Source of the DNA: Nitriliruptoraceae bacterium
Lineage (GTDB): Bacteria > Actinomycetota > Nitriliruptoria > Nitriliruptorales > Nitriliruptoraceae
DNA: 52,857 nucleotides
NCBI GenBank assembly: GCA_007123425.1
Contig: SKLC01000079.1
Span: forward strand, 1-52,857
Direction of reading: 5' to 3'
Each line of letters begins with the position of its first letter. Within the stretch, counting starts at the first letter, position 1. The notes under the pieces are model-generated. The model was not told where the DNA came from, made no database searches, and saw only the letters and a program-made list of their open reading frames with translations. Of the stretch, positions 16,159-26,748 are shown one piece after another. The position numbers and the translations under genes are program-made.

Positions 16159-17445
16159 ATGGATCGCAACGCCTTCGTGATCGGGATGGACGAGTTCAAT
16201 CTGGCCACGATGCAGGGACTGCGGGAGGCGCACCGCTACACCTTCCACGGGCTGCTGCCGCTGGAGCAGGTGCTCAAGGCCGATGCCTACGACTACGAGC
16301 AGCTGGTGGCCGACGCCGATCAGCAGCTGTGGAAGTGCGGCCACAGCGTGGATGCGATCGTGACCTGGTGGGACTTCCCCTCGACCGGGCTGCTGCCGGT
16401 GCTCTCCGAGCTGTGGGACCTGCCTGGCCCCGACCTGCGTGCCATCGTCGCGCTGGAGCACAAGTACTGGTCGCGGCTCGAGCAGCGGGCAGCTGCCGGC
16501 GACCACGTGCCACCGTTCACCGTGTTCGACCCCTTCGATGACGAGGCGCTCGCCACCATCGGCCGCCACGGCGTGGCCTTGCCGTTCTGGGTCAAGCCGG
16601 TGAAGTCGGTGGGTTCCTACCTCGGCTTCCGCATCGAGACCCCCGAGGATTTCGAAGAGGCGATGGTCGAGACCCGTGCCGGCATCGCCCAGTACGGCGA
16701 ACCCTTCCAGCAGGTCCTCGACCGGGTCGATGCCCCGCCGATGGTGCGAAACGCCGGCGCGCTGGCCTGCATCGCCGAGAGCATCATCAGCGGCTGGCAG
16801 TGCACCGTGGAGGGCTACGTCTCTGGTGGCAAGGCTGTGCCCTATGGGCTGGTGGACTCGATCACCGAGCCGAACAGCTCCACCTTCCGCGGGTACCAGT
16901 ACCCCTCACAGCTGCCCGAACCCATCCAGCGGCGCATGTACGACATCGCCACCGACGTCATCCGCCACGTGGGCCTCGACCACTGCTGCTTCAACATCGA
17001 GTTCTACTACGACGAGACCGCCGGCCGCATCTGGCTGCTCGAGGTCAACACCCGCACCTCGCAGTCGCACTGCGACCTGTTCGCCAAGGTCGACGGCGCC
17101 TCCACGCAGCGGGCCATGCTCGACGTCGCCCAGGGCCGCGCGCCCCGCATGCCCCACCGGCAGGGCACCCACCGGGTGGCCGGCAAGCTCTACCTGCGCA
17201 CCACCCGCGACGGCATCGTGCACGCCCTGCCCGACGACGAGCATCTCCGCAAGGTCACCGAGCGGTTCCCCGGCACCCGCATCGCCTTCGATGTCGGCGT
17301 CGGCGACCGGCTCTCCGACCTCAACGTGCAGGAGTCCTACAGCTACGAGCTCGGCCATGCCTTCGTGGGCGCGGAGAGCCACGCCCAGCTCGATGAGCGT
17401 TTCGACCAGATCGCGACCACGCTGACCTTCGACATCGCGCGATGA
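16159..17445 (+). CDS. ATP-grasp domain ligase
   Basis: 428 residues starting at the ATG after GAGAGGAAG. N-terminal pre-ATP-grasp domain (1-115, VIGMDEFNLATMQGLREA), then the ATP-grasp core. LPFWVKPVKSVGSYLGFRI holds the ATP-binding Lys (K146/K149), GWQCTVEGYV lines the nucleotide site, and the Mg-binding residues are E281 (FNIEFYYDE) and E295/N297 (WLLEVNTRTSQSH). The fold ligates a carboxylate to an amine or thiol through an acyl-phosphate. The NTRTSQSH block and ~120-residue C-terminal extension are typical of uncharacterised actinobacterial carboxylate-amine ligases. Substrates are unknown; the receiver-like Cys protein immediately upstream is the only hint at a partner. Confidence 0.8.
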   Translation: MDRNAFVIGMDEFNLATMQGLREAHRYTFHGLLPLEQVLKADAYDYEQLVADADQQLWKCGHSVDAIVTWWDFPSTGLLPVLSELWDLPGPDLRAIVALEHKYWSRLEQRAAAGDHVPPFTVFDPFDDEALATIGRHGVALPFWVKPVKSVGSYLGFRIETPEDFEEAMVETRAGIAQYGEPFQQVLDRVDAPPMVRNAGALACIAESIISGWQCTVEGYVSGGKAVPYGLVDSITEPNSSTFRGYQYPSQLPEPIQRRMYDIATDVIRHVGLDHCCFNIEFYYDETAGRIWLLEVNTRTSQSHCDLFAKVDGASTQRAMLDVAQGRAPRMPHRQGTHRVAGKLYLRTTRDGIVHALPDDEHLRKVTERFPGTRIAFDVGVGDRLSDLNVQESYSYELGHAFVGAESHAQLDERFDQIATTLTFDIAR

Positions 17446-17839
17446 CGGCATGACGCGATGCCCGCGTTCGGTCGGCCCCGCCGATCACGGATGGCGCGCT
17501 GCTGCATGGTGATTCCGGCGCAGATGCCAAGCAGAGCACTGCCACCCCGGCGCCGGTGTCTCCGGTGAGATCCCACCGGCCAAGCTCGACTTCGGACGTC
17601 GCGGATCCCTGGAGGACCGGACGCAGGGGGACCAGCCGGCGGTTCGGGCCGATGAGAACGGTCTGATCACCGCACGCGACGTGGAACTGGAGTTGGAGCG
17701 GGACGCCCCCGAACTCGACGGCTTGGAAGGTGGCCAGGCATCGCTCGTGGCGCTGTGCCATGACGAGGACGTACGACTCGATCTCGGCTGACCCGAATCC
17801 CGGCTCTGGACGAACAGCAACCACTTCGAGCTCAGCCAC
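17321..17839 (-). CDS. Doubtful hypothetical protein (possible decayed gene)
   Basis: 172 codons from a GTG at 17839. Residues 1-110 read like a plausible protein (MAELEVVAVRPEPGFGSAE, then ECLATFQ-like and GDQTVLIGPNRRLVPLRPVL segments) with mixed hydrophobic and charged residues. After about residue 112 the sequence becomes Arg/Ser-rich and runs antisense into the last 125 nt of the ATP-grasp gene, which suggests a frameshift or lost C-terminus. No ribosome-binding site and no recognised family. Could equally be chance. Confidence 0.25.
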   Translation of the reverse strand: MAELEVVAVRPEPGFGSAEIESYVLVMAQRHERCLATFQAVEFGGVPLQLQFHVACGDQTVLIGPNRRLVPLRPVLQGSATSEVELGRWDLTGDTGAGVAVLCLASAPESPCSSAPSVIGGADRTRASRHAVIARCRRSAWSRSGRNAHRAGRGSPRPRRHGRARSCRTPAR

Positions 17840-17968
17840 GACGTGACGTGTCGGGTCGCTGCTGCCGGCCCCGTTGGACGCTGGCAGCGGTGGGCGACCA
17901 CTGCAGGACCGGGTAGCCAGCCGCTGACGTTCCAGCGGCCAGACCCCGGGCCTGCAGTGTGTCCGGAT
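17446..17968. other. Poorly coding gap between ATP-grasp gene and nrdJ
   Basis: 523 bases between two convergent genes. The best frame, on the minus strand, is listed separately at low confidence; the others are compositionally unlike coding sequence. It may be a decayed gene. No RNA, repeat or terminator recognised. Confidence 0.4.
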
Positions 17969-20767
<2,799 letters not shown>

Positions 20768-20816
20768 GTGCGCGCTCCTTGGTGCTTCGTCTCGACTCGG
20801 GCGGCGGGATCCAAAT

Positions 20817-20831
20817 GGTGGAATTACCACC
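20817..20831. repeat. Perfect inverted repeat in the nrdJ leader
   Basis: GGTGG-AATTA-CCACC, 50 nt upstream of the nrdJ start codon and inside the presumed leader. Could be a small operator or hairpin, or chance; its AT centre stands out in this GC-rich DNA. Confidence 0.3.
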
Positions 20832-20940
20832 GTGTGATCCGAGGGCCCACTCAACCGAGTGCGGCGACGCTACGCAAGCACCACCTGGTCGCCAATGATG
20901 GGCTCGATCGCAAGCGGTGGTGGCTCCTTCCAGCCATTGA

Positions 20941-20956
20941 ACACTACATATAGTGT
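20941..20956 (-). promoter_or_regulatory. NrdR box upstream of nrdJ
   Basis: ACACTACATATAGTGT matches 15 of 16 positions of the NrdR consensus acaCwAtATaTwGtgt, with perfect ACACTA/TAGTGT arms. It lies 174 nt before the nrdJ start. The usual second box about 31 bp away is not recognisable. NrdR, encoded at 27737, should bind here when dATP is plentiful and repress nrdJ. Confidence 0.85.
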
Positions 20957-21010
20957 TTCCACCGCTCGTCCGCAGCGAAGGGCACAGGCTGTCCCCAGCC
21001 GCAGCCCTCC

Positions 21011-21019
21011 TTATCCACA
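21011..21019 (+). promoter_or_regulatory. DnaA box upstream of nrdJ
   Basis: TTATCCACA, a perfect consensus DnaA 9-mer, sits 54 bp beyond the NrdR box on the side away from nrdJ, and 197 bp before the AI-2E-type gene. A chance match is possible, but its place in an RNR promoter region recalls DnaA control of nrdAB in E. coli. Confidence 0.5.
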
Positions 21020-21215
21020 ACGCCGTCCACTGCTCGCGACTTGCAAGCAGCGCGCAGATCGCACACCGGCTGCGCGGCACCGGACGAGCGCTCGCGTCCA
21101 GGCCACCGCCCCGCTCGGTCGGCGTCCGGTGCGCTCGAGACGGAGCCAAAGGGCGTGGCCGGCGGGCCCGGTGACCTAGCATCACCGCCACCACACCAGC
21201 GAAGGCCGGCACCAC

Positions 21216-22538
21216 GTGAGCGAGCAGGACGGCGGGCACTCCACGCGCGGGCTCGAGGAGCCGGCCGGGGCGAGCACCCGCTCACCGGCCGACGACGGCC
21301 GGGTCCCCTCGTGGCTGGCGACCACCACCGCCTGGACCTGGCGGCTGCTGGTGATCCTGGTGGGCGCGACTGCCATCCTGTACGTCCTCACCCGCCTGTA
21401 CCTGGTCACGCTGCCGATCATCGTCGCGGTGATCCTGGCCACCCTGTGCGTGCCGTTGACGCGCGCGCTCCAGCGTCGAGGCGTGCCGGCGGCGCTTGCG
21501 GCCTCGATGACCGTCATCGGCGGGCTCGCCGCCGTCTCGGGGATCATCGCCGCCCTGGTGCCGGTCTTCGTCCGGGAGATCGGTGAGCTCGTCGAGACCG
21601 TCCAGGAGGGCGTCGAGCAGATCCTGGTCTTCCTCGAGCAGAACTTCGGGTGGGGCGAGGACGAGGTCGCCGATCTCCTGGATCAGGGACTCACCCTGAT
21701 CCAGGAGCAGTCCGGCCAGCTCGCGCAGCAGGCGCTGACCGGCGCGGCGCTGTTCGTGCAGGCCATCACCGCGATCGTGCTCGCGATCGTGCTGCTGTTC
21801 TTCTTCGTCAAGGACGGCGAGCAGATCGTGGGCTGGATGATCGATCGCACCCCACCGCCGTACCGCGACACGCTCCGCGCGGTCGGGCAGCGCGGCTGGA
21901 CCGCCCTCGCGGGCTTCGTGCGCGGCACCGCCGCGATCGCGCTCATCGACGCCATCGGCATCGGCGTCGGCCTGGCGATCCTCGGGGTGCCGGCCGTGCT
22001 CCCGATCGCCGTGCTGGTCTTCCTCGGCGGCTTCATCCCCGTCATCGGCGCCTTCGTCACGGGCCTGCTCGCCGTGCTCGTCGCCCTGGCCGCCGGCGGC
22101 CTGCAGATCGCGCTGATCGCGTTGGCGATCGTGGTCGGCGTCCAGCAGTTCGAGTCCAACGTGCTCCAGCCGGTGATCATGCGCCGCGCCGTGCGCCTGC
22201 ACCCGGTGGTGATCCTCTCGGCGCTGACCGCCGGCGCGGTGCTGCTGGGCATCATCGGGGCGTTCCTGGCGGTGCCCGTCGCGGCCGTGGCCGCGGCCAT
22301 GGCCAACGAGCTGCGGCTGCGCCACGAGGCGAACGTGATCACCGTCCCACCCGACCTCTCCCGCGACGAGGATCTCGGGCGCCCCCTGAGCGAGATCGAC
22401 GAGCTGCCGGATCCGATGGCGCACATGCGCTCGCAGATGCGGCAGGTCGCCACCCGCAAGCGCCGCCGGGGCGCCACCGACGAGGGCAGGACGCGTCGGC
22501 GTCGCGCGCGCGGGCGCCGCGACCCGGAGACGGGCTGA
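21216..22538 (+). CDS. AI-2E family (PerM/YdiK-like) membrane permease
   Basis: 440 residues from the GTG at 21216. A ~35-residue hydrophilic N-terminus precedes hydrophobic helices in the arrangement of the AI-2E transporter family: an early pair (about 43-62 and 66-82), a helix near 90-115, an amphipathic stretch (120-175, acidic and Gln-rich), then FFFVKDGEQIVGWMIDR and the C-terminal bundle with FLGGFIPVIGAFVTG and ESNVLQPVIMRRAVRLHP, the family's best-conserved blocks. The C-terminal ~70 residues are charged and cytoplasmic. Family members export diverse small molecules or Na+(Li+)/H+ exchange; the name does not prove quorum-signal export. Convergent with the amidase gene (19-nt gap). 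Confidence 0.88.
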   Translation: MSEQDGGHSTRGLEEPAGASTRSPADDGRVPSWLATTTAWTWRLLVILVGATAILYVLTRLYLVTLPIIVAVILATLCVPLTRALQRRGVPAALAASMTVIGGLAAVSGIIAALVPVFVREIGELVETVQEGVEQILVFLEQNFGWGEDEVADLLDQGLTLIQEQSGQLAQQALTGAALFVQAITAIVLAIVLLFFFVKDGEQIVGWMIDRTPPPYRDTLRAVGQRGWTALAGFVRGTAAIALIDAIGIGVGLAILGVPAVLPIAVLVFLGGFIPVIGAFVTGLLAVLVALAAGGLQIALIALAIVVGVQQFESNVLQPVIMRRAVRLHPVVILSALTAGAVLLGIIGAFLAVPVAAVAAAMANELRLRHEANVITVPPDLSRDEDLGRPLSEIDELPDPMAHMRSQMRQVATRKRRRGATDEGRTRRRRARGRRDPETG

Positions 22539-22557
22539 GGTCGGTGGCGCCGACGCG

Positions 22558-23940
22558 CTAGGCCCTGGAGCCCTCGACCGGCACGTGCCAGCCCGGCGCA
22601 TGGCGCGGCCAACCGACCAGTGCCTCGAGCTGCTGGGCGACGCCGAGCACGACGTCCTCGCGGCCCGGCCCCGCCACCACCTGCACGCTGGTGGGCCGGC
22701 CGTGATGGGACCCCAGCGGCACCGCTGCCGCGGGCAGGTCGGCCAGGTTCCACGGCCCCGTGAACGGGTACGCCACGGAGTTGGCCGCCATGTTGGCCTG
22801 CCAGGAGCGCTCGTGCCACCGCACCGCCTTGGGCGGGGTCCGGGCCAGCGTCGGCGTGACGAGCACGTCGTGGTCCTCGAAGAACGGCGCCACCTGCTCC
22901 CGCCAGCGCTCGGCCTGGGCGGCCTCGACCGGCATCGCGCCGGCCATCTTCGCTCCGGCCTCGAGGTGGCCCCGCGTGCGGCGCTGCAGCCGCTCGGCGT
23001 CGAGGTCGAGGGCCGCGACGTCCTGGGCCGGGCCCTGCAGGTACCGCGCGACGGTGGCGCTGATCGCTGCCTGGTCGTAGGGCGGATCGGCGTGGGCGAT
23101 CTCGTGCCCGAGGTGGCGCAGCAGCCGCCCGGCCTCCACCGTCGCCTCCTGCCAGGCGCGGCCGACCGGCACCCCCGCCAGGGGCGCGGACCAGGAGACC
23201 GCGACCCGCAGGCGGTCGGTGGGCGTGGCGACGTCGCGGTGCTGCGTGCGGCCCGCCATCACGTCGAGGGCGAGCGCGAGGTCGGCCACACAGGTGGCGA
23301 TGGGCCCGAAGCGGCTCATGCCATACCAGTGGGGCTCCCCGTCGGCGAGCACCGGCAGCAGGTCCGCGCCGGGCTTGATGCCGATGCAGCCCGTGGCGGC
23401 GGCGGGGATGCGCACCGATCCCATCCCGTCGCTGGCCAGCGCGATCGGCACCGTGCCCGCGGCGACCGCCGCGGCCGAGCCGCCCGACGATCCCCCGGCG
23501 GTGCGGCTGGGATCCCACGGGCTGACCGCGATCCCCTCGGGGTCGTCGGAGGTCCCCCAGATCGACAGCTCGGGACAGCGGGTGCGTCCCACGATCACCG
23601 CGCCTGCCTCCCTGAGCCGGGCGACCACCTCGTGATCGGTGCGCGCCGGCGCCTCGGAGGTGGCACGCGATCCATGCCGGGTCGGCTCGCCACGGACCTC
23701 GACGACGTCCTTGACGGCGACCGGCACCCCGGCCAGCGGAAGGGCGAAGCGGTCCTCGCGCAGGTCGACCACCGCGGCCTCCCGCAGGGCCTCCTCGCGC
23801 CGCACGTGCACGTAGGCGCCGAGGTGTCGCTCGACCCGCGCGATGTGGTCGAGGTGCTCCTCGACCACCTGGCGCGCGGAGTAGCGCCCGGCCCGCACGT
23901 CCTCGGCCAGCACGACCGCCCGGCGTCCGACCAGCGTCAC
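22558..23940 (-). CDS. Amidase (amidase-signature family)
   Basis: 460 residues from the GTG at 23940, with GAGGAG 7 nt upstream. The Ser-cis-Ser-Lys triad is visible: K77 in GVPVAVKDVVEV, cis-Ser S151 in TAGGSSGGSAAAVAAG and nucleophile S175 in ASDGMGSVRIPAA; the usual third Gly of the DGGGS loop is Met here. GRTRCPELSIWGTSDDP and NLADLPAAAVPLG are typical of bacterial stand-alone amidases. It hydrolyses a carboxamide to acid plus ammonia or amine; the substrate is unknown. There is no GatC or GatB gene adjacent, so it is not the tRNA amidotransferase subunit. Cytoplasmic, no signal peptide. Confidence 0.9.
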   Translation of the reverse strand: MTLVGRRAVVLAEDVRAGRYSARQVVEEHLDHIARVERHLGAYVHVRREEALREAAVVDLREDRFALPLAGVPVAVKDVVEVRGEPTRHGSRATSEAPARTDHEVVARLREAGAVIVGRTRCPELSIWGTSDDPEGIAVSPWDPSRTAGGSSGGSAAAVAAGTVPIALASDGMGSVRIPAAATGCIGIKPGADLLPVLADGEPHWYGMSRFGPIATCVADLALALDVMAGRTQHRDVATPTDRLRVAVSWSAPLAGVPVGRAWQEATVEAGRLLRHLGHEIAHADPPYDQAAISATVARYLQGPAQDVAALDLDAERLQRRTRGHLEAGAKMAGAMPVEAAQAERWREQVAPFFEDHDVLVTPTLARTPPKAVRWHERSWQANMAANSVAYPFTGPWNLADLPAAAVPLGSHHGRPTSVQVVAGPGREDVVLGVAQQLEALVGWPRHAPGWHVPVEGSRA

Positions 23941-24166
23941 GTGCGATCTCCTCGCTCGACATCCTCCGCCGCACACCTTAGGAGCACGGGGCCGGCTTCC
24001 TCACCACCTTCGGGGCCTGCGGACGGTGGCCGTCGGACCCCGGGCAGCGACGCCGCACGTCTGGCATGCTTCGCCCATCGGCGAGGCCGTGGGAGAGCGC
24101 CGCTCGCCCTGTTCAGATGCCGGCGTCCACCAGGACGTGACGGGGATCCCGACCCGGGAGGGTTTC

Positions 24167-25102
24167 GTGGACCAGCGCCCAGAGGTCCATCTGCGCATGC
24201 TCACCGCCGAGGACGCCGCGTGGGTCGTCGATGTCGACGAGCGGTCACGCACGGCGATCGCGCACGGGCACGACTGGGAGGTGGAGAAGCTCGCCGCGGA
24301 GCTCGACGAGGGCGTGTGGGCCTCCGACGACCGCTGGGGCTGGGGCATCATCGTCGACGGCGAGCCCGCCGGCTTCGCCCTGGTGTCGGGGCTCGACCAG
24401 GGGGATGCCCGCATGACCATCCGGGTCGCGCCCGAGTCCCGCGGCAAGGGCGCCGGCCGCGAGGTGCTGCGCCAGCTGGCCGATCACCACTTCCAGGCCC
24501 ACGACCACCTCAACCGGCTCACGGGCCGAGCGCATGAGCACAACGTGCCGATGCAGCGAGCCTTCAACGCCGCCGGCTTCCGGATGGAGGCGCGCTACCG
24601 CGACTCCTTCGAGATGCCAAACGGCGCGTTCGCCTCCGAATGGGGCTACGCGCTGACCCGCGCGGACTGGGAGGCGGGCCGGCACCGGGCCGGCAATCGT
24701 GGCTGGGACCTGCACGGTCTGTCGTTCTCGATCGAGGAGACCGTCGAGGGCCCCGAGCCGCCCGGCTACCTCATCAAGTTCCTCCAGGAGGGCCGGCGCG
24801 CCATCGCGCGCTACGACGCCGAGCGCGTGACCGACGGGGAGCTGGCCGGGATCCTCGACGGCGACGTGCTCGTCTACCGGTTCGTCCACGTCGAGGAGCG
24901 CGCCCCCGGCAGCCGCGAGGTCACCGGCGGCGGGCGCGCGCGGGTGCAGCGGCGCGCCGACCTGCGGCTGGAGATCGTCGACGACTGGTCGGACGAGCAC
25001 GGCGGCCACGGCCGCAGGGTCCTGCTCGAGCGCAACGACGGCAACGACGCCGTGCCGGAGGGTGCCGAGGATGCGCTGCCCACCTCGACGGACCCGGAGT
25101 AG
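24167..25102 (+). CDS. GNAT acetyltransferase with unknown C-terminal domain
   Basis: 311 residues from the GTG at 24167, chosen for GGGAGG upstream with a 4-5 nt gap; the frame stays open to 24026. Residues 5-170 form a GNAT domain: VHLRMLTAEDAAWV start, ARMTIRVAPESRGKGAGREVL with the acetyl-CoA-binding R-x-x-G-x-G/A loop (near 88-95), and NVPMQRAFNAAGFRMEARYRDS as the late alpha4-beta6-beta7 segment seen in RimJ/RimL-like enzymes. Residues 180-311 are a separate charged domain (GLSFSIEETVEGPEPPGYL, RRADLRLEIVDDW) with no recognised family. Target unknown. Convergent with the DUF47/Pit operon. Confidence 0.75.
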   Translation: MDQRPEVHLRMLTAEDAAWVVDVDERSRTAIAHGHDWEVEKLAAELDEGVWASDDRWGWGIIVDGEPAGFALVSGLDQGDARMTIRVAPESRGKGAGREVLRQLADHHFQAHDHLNRLTGRAHEHNVPMQRAFNAAGFRMEARYRDSFEMPNGAFASEWGYALTRADWEAGRHRAGNRGWDLHGLSFSIEETVEGPEPPGYLIKFLQEGRRAIARYDAERVTDGELAGILDGDVLVYRFVHVEERAPGSREVTGGGRARVQRRADLRLEIVDDWSDEHGGHGRRVLLERNDGNDAVPEGAEDALPTSTDPE

Positions 25103-25135
25103 TCGGCGTCGGCGCGAGCGCGGTGCCGCGTCGGC

Positions 25136-25777
25136 TCAGCGTCCCCGCTTCATCGCGCCGTCGGACAGCGCGCCGACGGCTTCGCCCAGCTGCAGGCCCA
25201 CGATGTCGAGCCGGCGCAGCAGATCGCGCCGCTTGAGGGTGGCCATCTCCAGCTCGCCCTCGTAGAGCGCCGCGAGGCTGCGCTGGTAGGTGCGACGCAC
25301 GTCGTTGATCTCGCGGTGCGTGTCGATAGCCGCCCGCCCGGCCCCGACGAGGTCCCCGTCGAGCGAGCCCAGCGCCGAGGCCAAGCGTCCCAGCGCGCCG
25401 ACGACCGCGTCGACCACGGGGCGCAGCAGGTCGTCGTCGTCGATCCCGAGCAGGTCGGCTTCGCGGACGAAGTCGCGCAGGTTGTCGGTGACGTTCTCGA
25501 GCGAGCGCGAGAGCCGATAGAGGTCCTCACGATCCATCGGCGTGGTCAGCAGCCGCGAGAGCATGCCGAACACCTCGTCGCGGGCCTCGTCCCCCGTCTG
25601 CTCGATGCGCGCGGCCGCGCTGCGCGCCTCGTCGGTCGGCAGCTCGCCGCGCACCAGCCGTGCGGCGACCGCCGCTGCCTCCTGCGCCACGGTCAGCTGC
25701 AGGCGCAGACACGCGACGACATCCCGGTCGGACGCGCCGGTCAGCTCGCTCCACCAGGAGGGACGTGACGGGCTCAT
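25136..25777 (-). CDS. DUF47/PhoU-like Pit accessory protein
   Basis: 213 residues, all alpha-helical in appearance with regularly spaced acidic and basic residues (DREDLYRLSRSLENVTDNLRDF, about 90-111). This is the PhoU-domain/DUF47 pattern, in which E/DxxxD motifs bind metals. Its start codon overlaps the stop of the phosphate permease gene (ATGA), the classic pit-DUF47 pairing. Family members regulate or gate low-affinity phosphate transport. Cytoplasmic; last gene of a three-gene operon. Confidence 0.85.
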   Translation of the reverse strand: MSPSRPSWWSELTGASDRDVVACLRLQLTVAQEAAAVAARLVRGELPTDEARSAAARIEQTGDEARDEVFGMLSRLLTTPMDREDLYRLSRSLENVTDNLRDFVREADLLGIDDDDLLRPVVDAVVGALGRLASALGSLDGDLVGAGRAAIDTHREINDVRRTYQRSLAALYEGELEMATLKRRDLLRRLDIVGLQLGEAVGALSDGAMKRGR

Positions 25778-26748
25778 GACGAGCCGCCCGGGAGCGTCAC
25801 GACGGCCACGAGGCCTGCGACGAGCAGGGCAGCCGGGAAGGTGACCACCCAGGCGAGGATGAGCCGCGACGCCAGCCGCCAGCGCACCCGGCGCAGCCCG
25901 TCGGTGACCCCGCTGCCGGCCAGCGATCCTGCCAGCGACTGCGTGATGCTCACCGGCGCGCCGAGCGCTCCGGTCACCCCCACGGCCGTGGCAGCGGCGG
26001 CCTCGCTCGAGGCGAGATAGCTCTGTCGAGCGGCGACGACTCCGCGACCCAAGGTGGCTCCTCCTCGGCGCATGCCCACCAGCGTGCCCAGCGTGAAGGC
26101 CACCGCCAAGCCCAGCATCAGGCCGGGAGGGGGCCGTGCGGCGGCGGCAGCGCCCGCCCCCGTGGCGACCACGCCCACCGCGATCATCTTCTGGCCGTCG
26201 TTGGCGGCATAGGCCAGCGCGACCAGTGTCGAGGTGGCCGTGCGCATCCGTGGCCCCGCGCGCCCGACGCGGGCGAGCATCGGCAGTCGCACCAGCGCCA
26301 TCAATCCGAAGGCGAGCAGCCCGCCCACCAGCGGGGCCGCGACACCGAGCAGCAGGACGCGGGCGACCTCGGTGGCATCGACGGTCACCGGGCTGCCCAG
26401 GCCGGCACCCACGAACGCGCCGATCGTGGCCAGCGTCAGCGAGGTCGGCAGGCGGAGCCACGCGAGCGCACCGGTGACCGCAATCGCCGAGAGCACCGCG
26501 ACGACGAGCGTGACCGTGCCGCCGGCGCCGTCGAAGTCGACCAGCCGGGCCGCGAGGGTGTGCGCCACCGGTGCGCCCAGGGCCAGCGGAAGGGCCACCA
26601 GCGCCGCAACGAGCACGCCGATGACCGCCAGCGGGCGCAGGCGGCCACCCTGCATCGCGGCACCGGCCAGCGCCCCACCATCGTTGAGGCCGTTGACCGC
26701 GGCGTAGAGGCCGGCAAGCGCCACCAGCACCAGGGACTGACCGCTCAC
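25774..26748 (-). CDS. PiT family inorganic phosphate permease
   Basis: 324 residues from a GTG at 26748 that overlaps the previous stop (GTGA). About ten transmembrane helices. The two inverted PiT signatures are recognisable though diverged: NGLNDGGALAG (about 19-29) and ALAYAANDGQKMIAVG (about 180-195), each with the Asn-Asp pair that binds phosphate and sodium/proton. The short length fits bacterial low-affinity Pit carriers. Translationally coupled at both ends with the thioesterase-like gene upstream and the DUF47 gene downstream. Located in the plasma membrane; takes up phosphate, probably as a metal-phosphate complex. Confidence 0.85.
   Translation of the reverse strand: MSGQSLVLVALAGLYAAVNGLNDGGALAGAAMQGGRLRPLAVIGVLVAALVALPLALGAPVAHTLAARLVDFDGAGGTVTLVVAVLSAIAVTGALAWLRLPTSLTLATIGAFVGAGLGSPVTVDATEVARVLLLGVAAPLVGGLLAFGLMALVRLPMLARVGRAGPRMRTATSTLVALAYAANDGQKMIAVGVVATGAGAAAAARPPPGLMLGLAVAFTLGTLVGMRRGGATLGRGVVAARQSYLASSEAAAATAVGVTGALGAPVSITQSLAGSLAGSGVTDGLRRVRWRLASRLILAWVVTFPAALLVAGLVAVVTLPGGSS

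Larger units (their letters stand above)
20768..21215. other. nrdJ / AI-2E-type divergent control region
   Basis: 448 bases holding the promoters of nrdJ (leftward) and the permease gene (rightward). Contents recognised: the GGTGG/CCACC inverted repeat, the NrdR box and the DnaA box. The remainder (20832-20940 and 21020-21215) shows no gene; no B12 riboswitch pattern was found. Confidence 0.6.

Noticed and set aside
20768..20940. Possible cobalamin riboswitch in the nrdJ leader
   Set aside because: A B12-dependent enzyme makes it tempting, but no B12-box-like conserved core could be found.
22138..22165. TTCGAGTCC-like T-loop of a tRNA
   Set aside because: It lies within the permease coding frame and no cloverleaf can be drawn around it.
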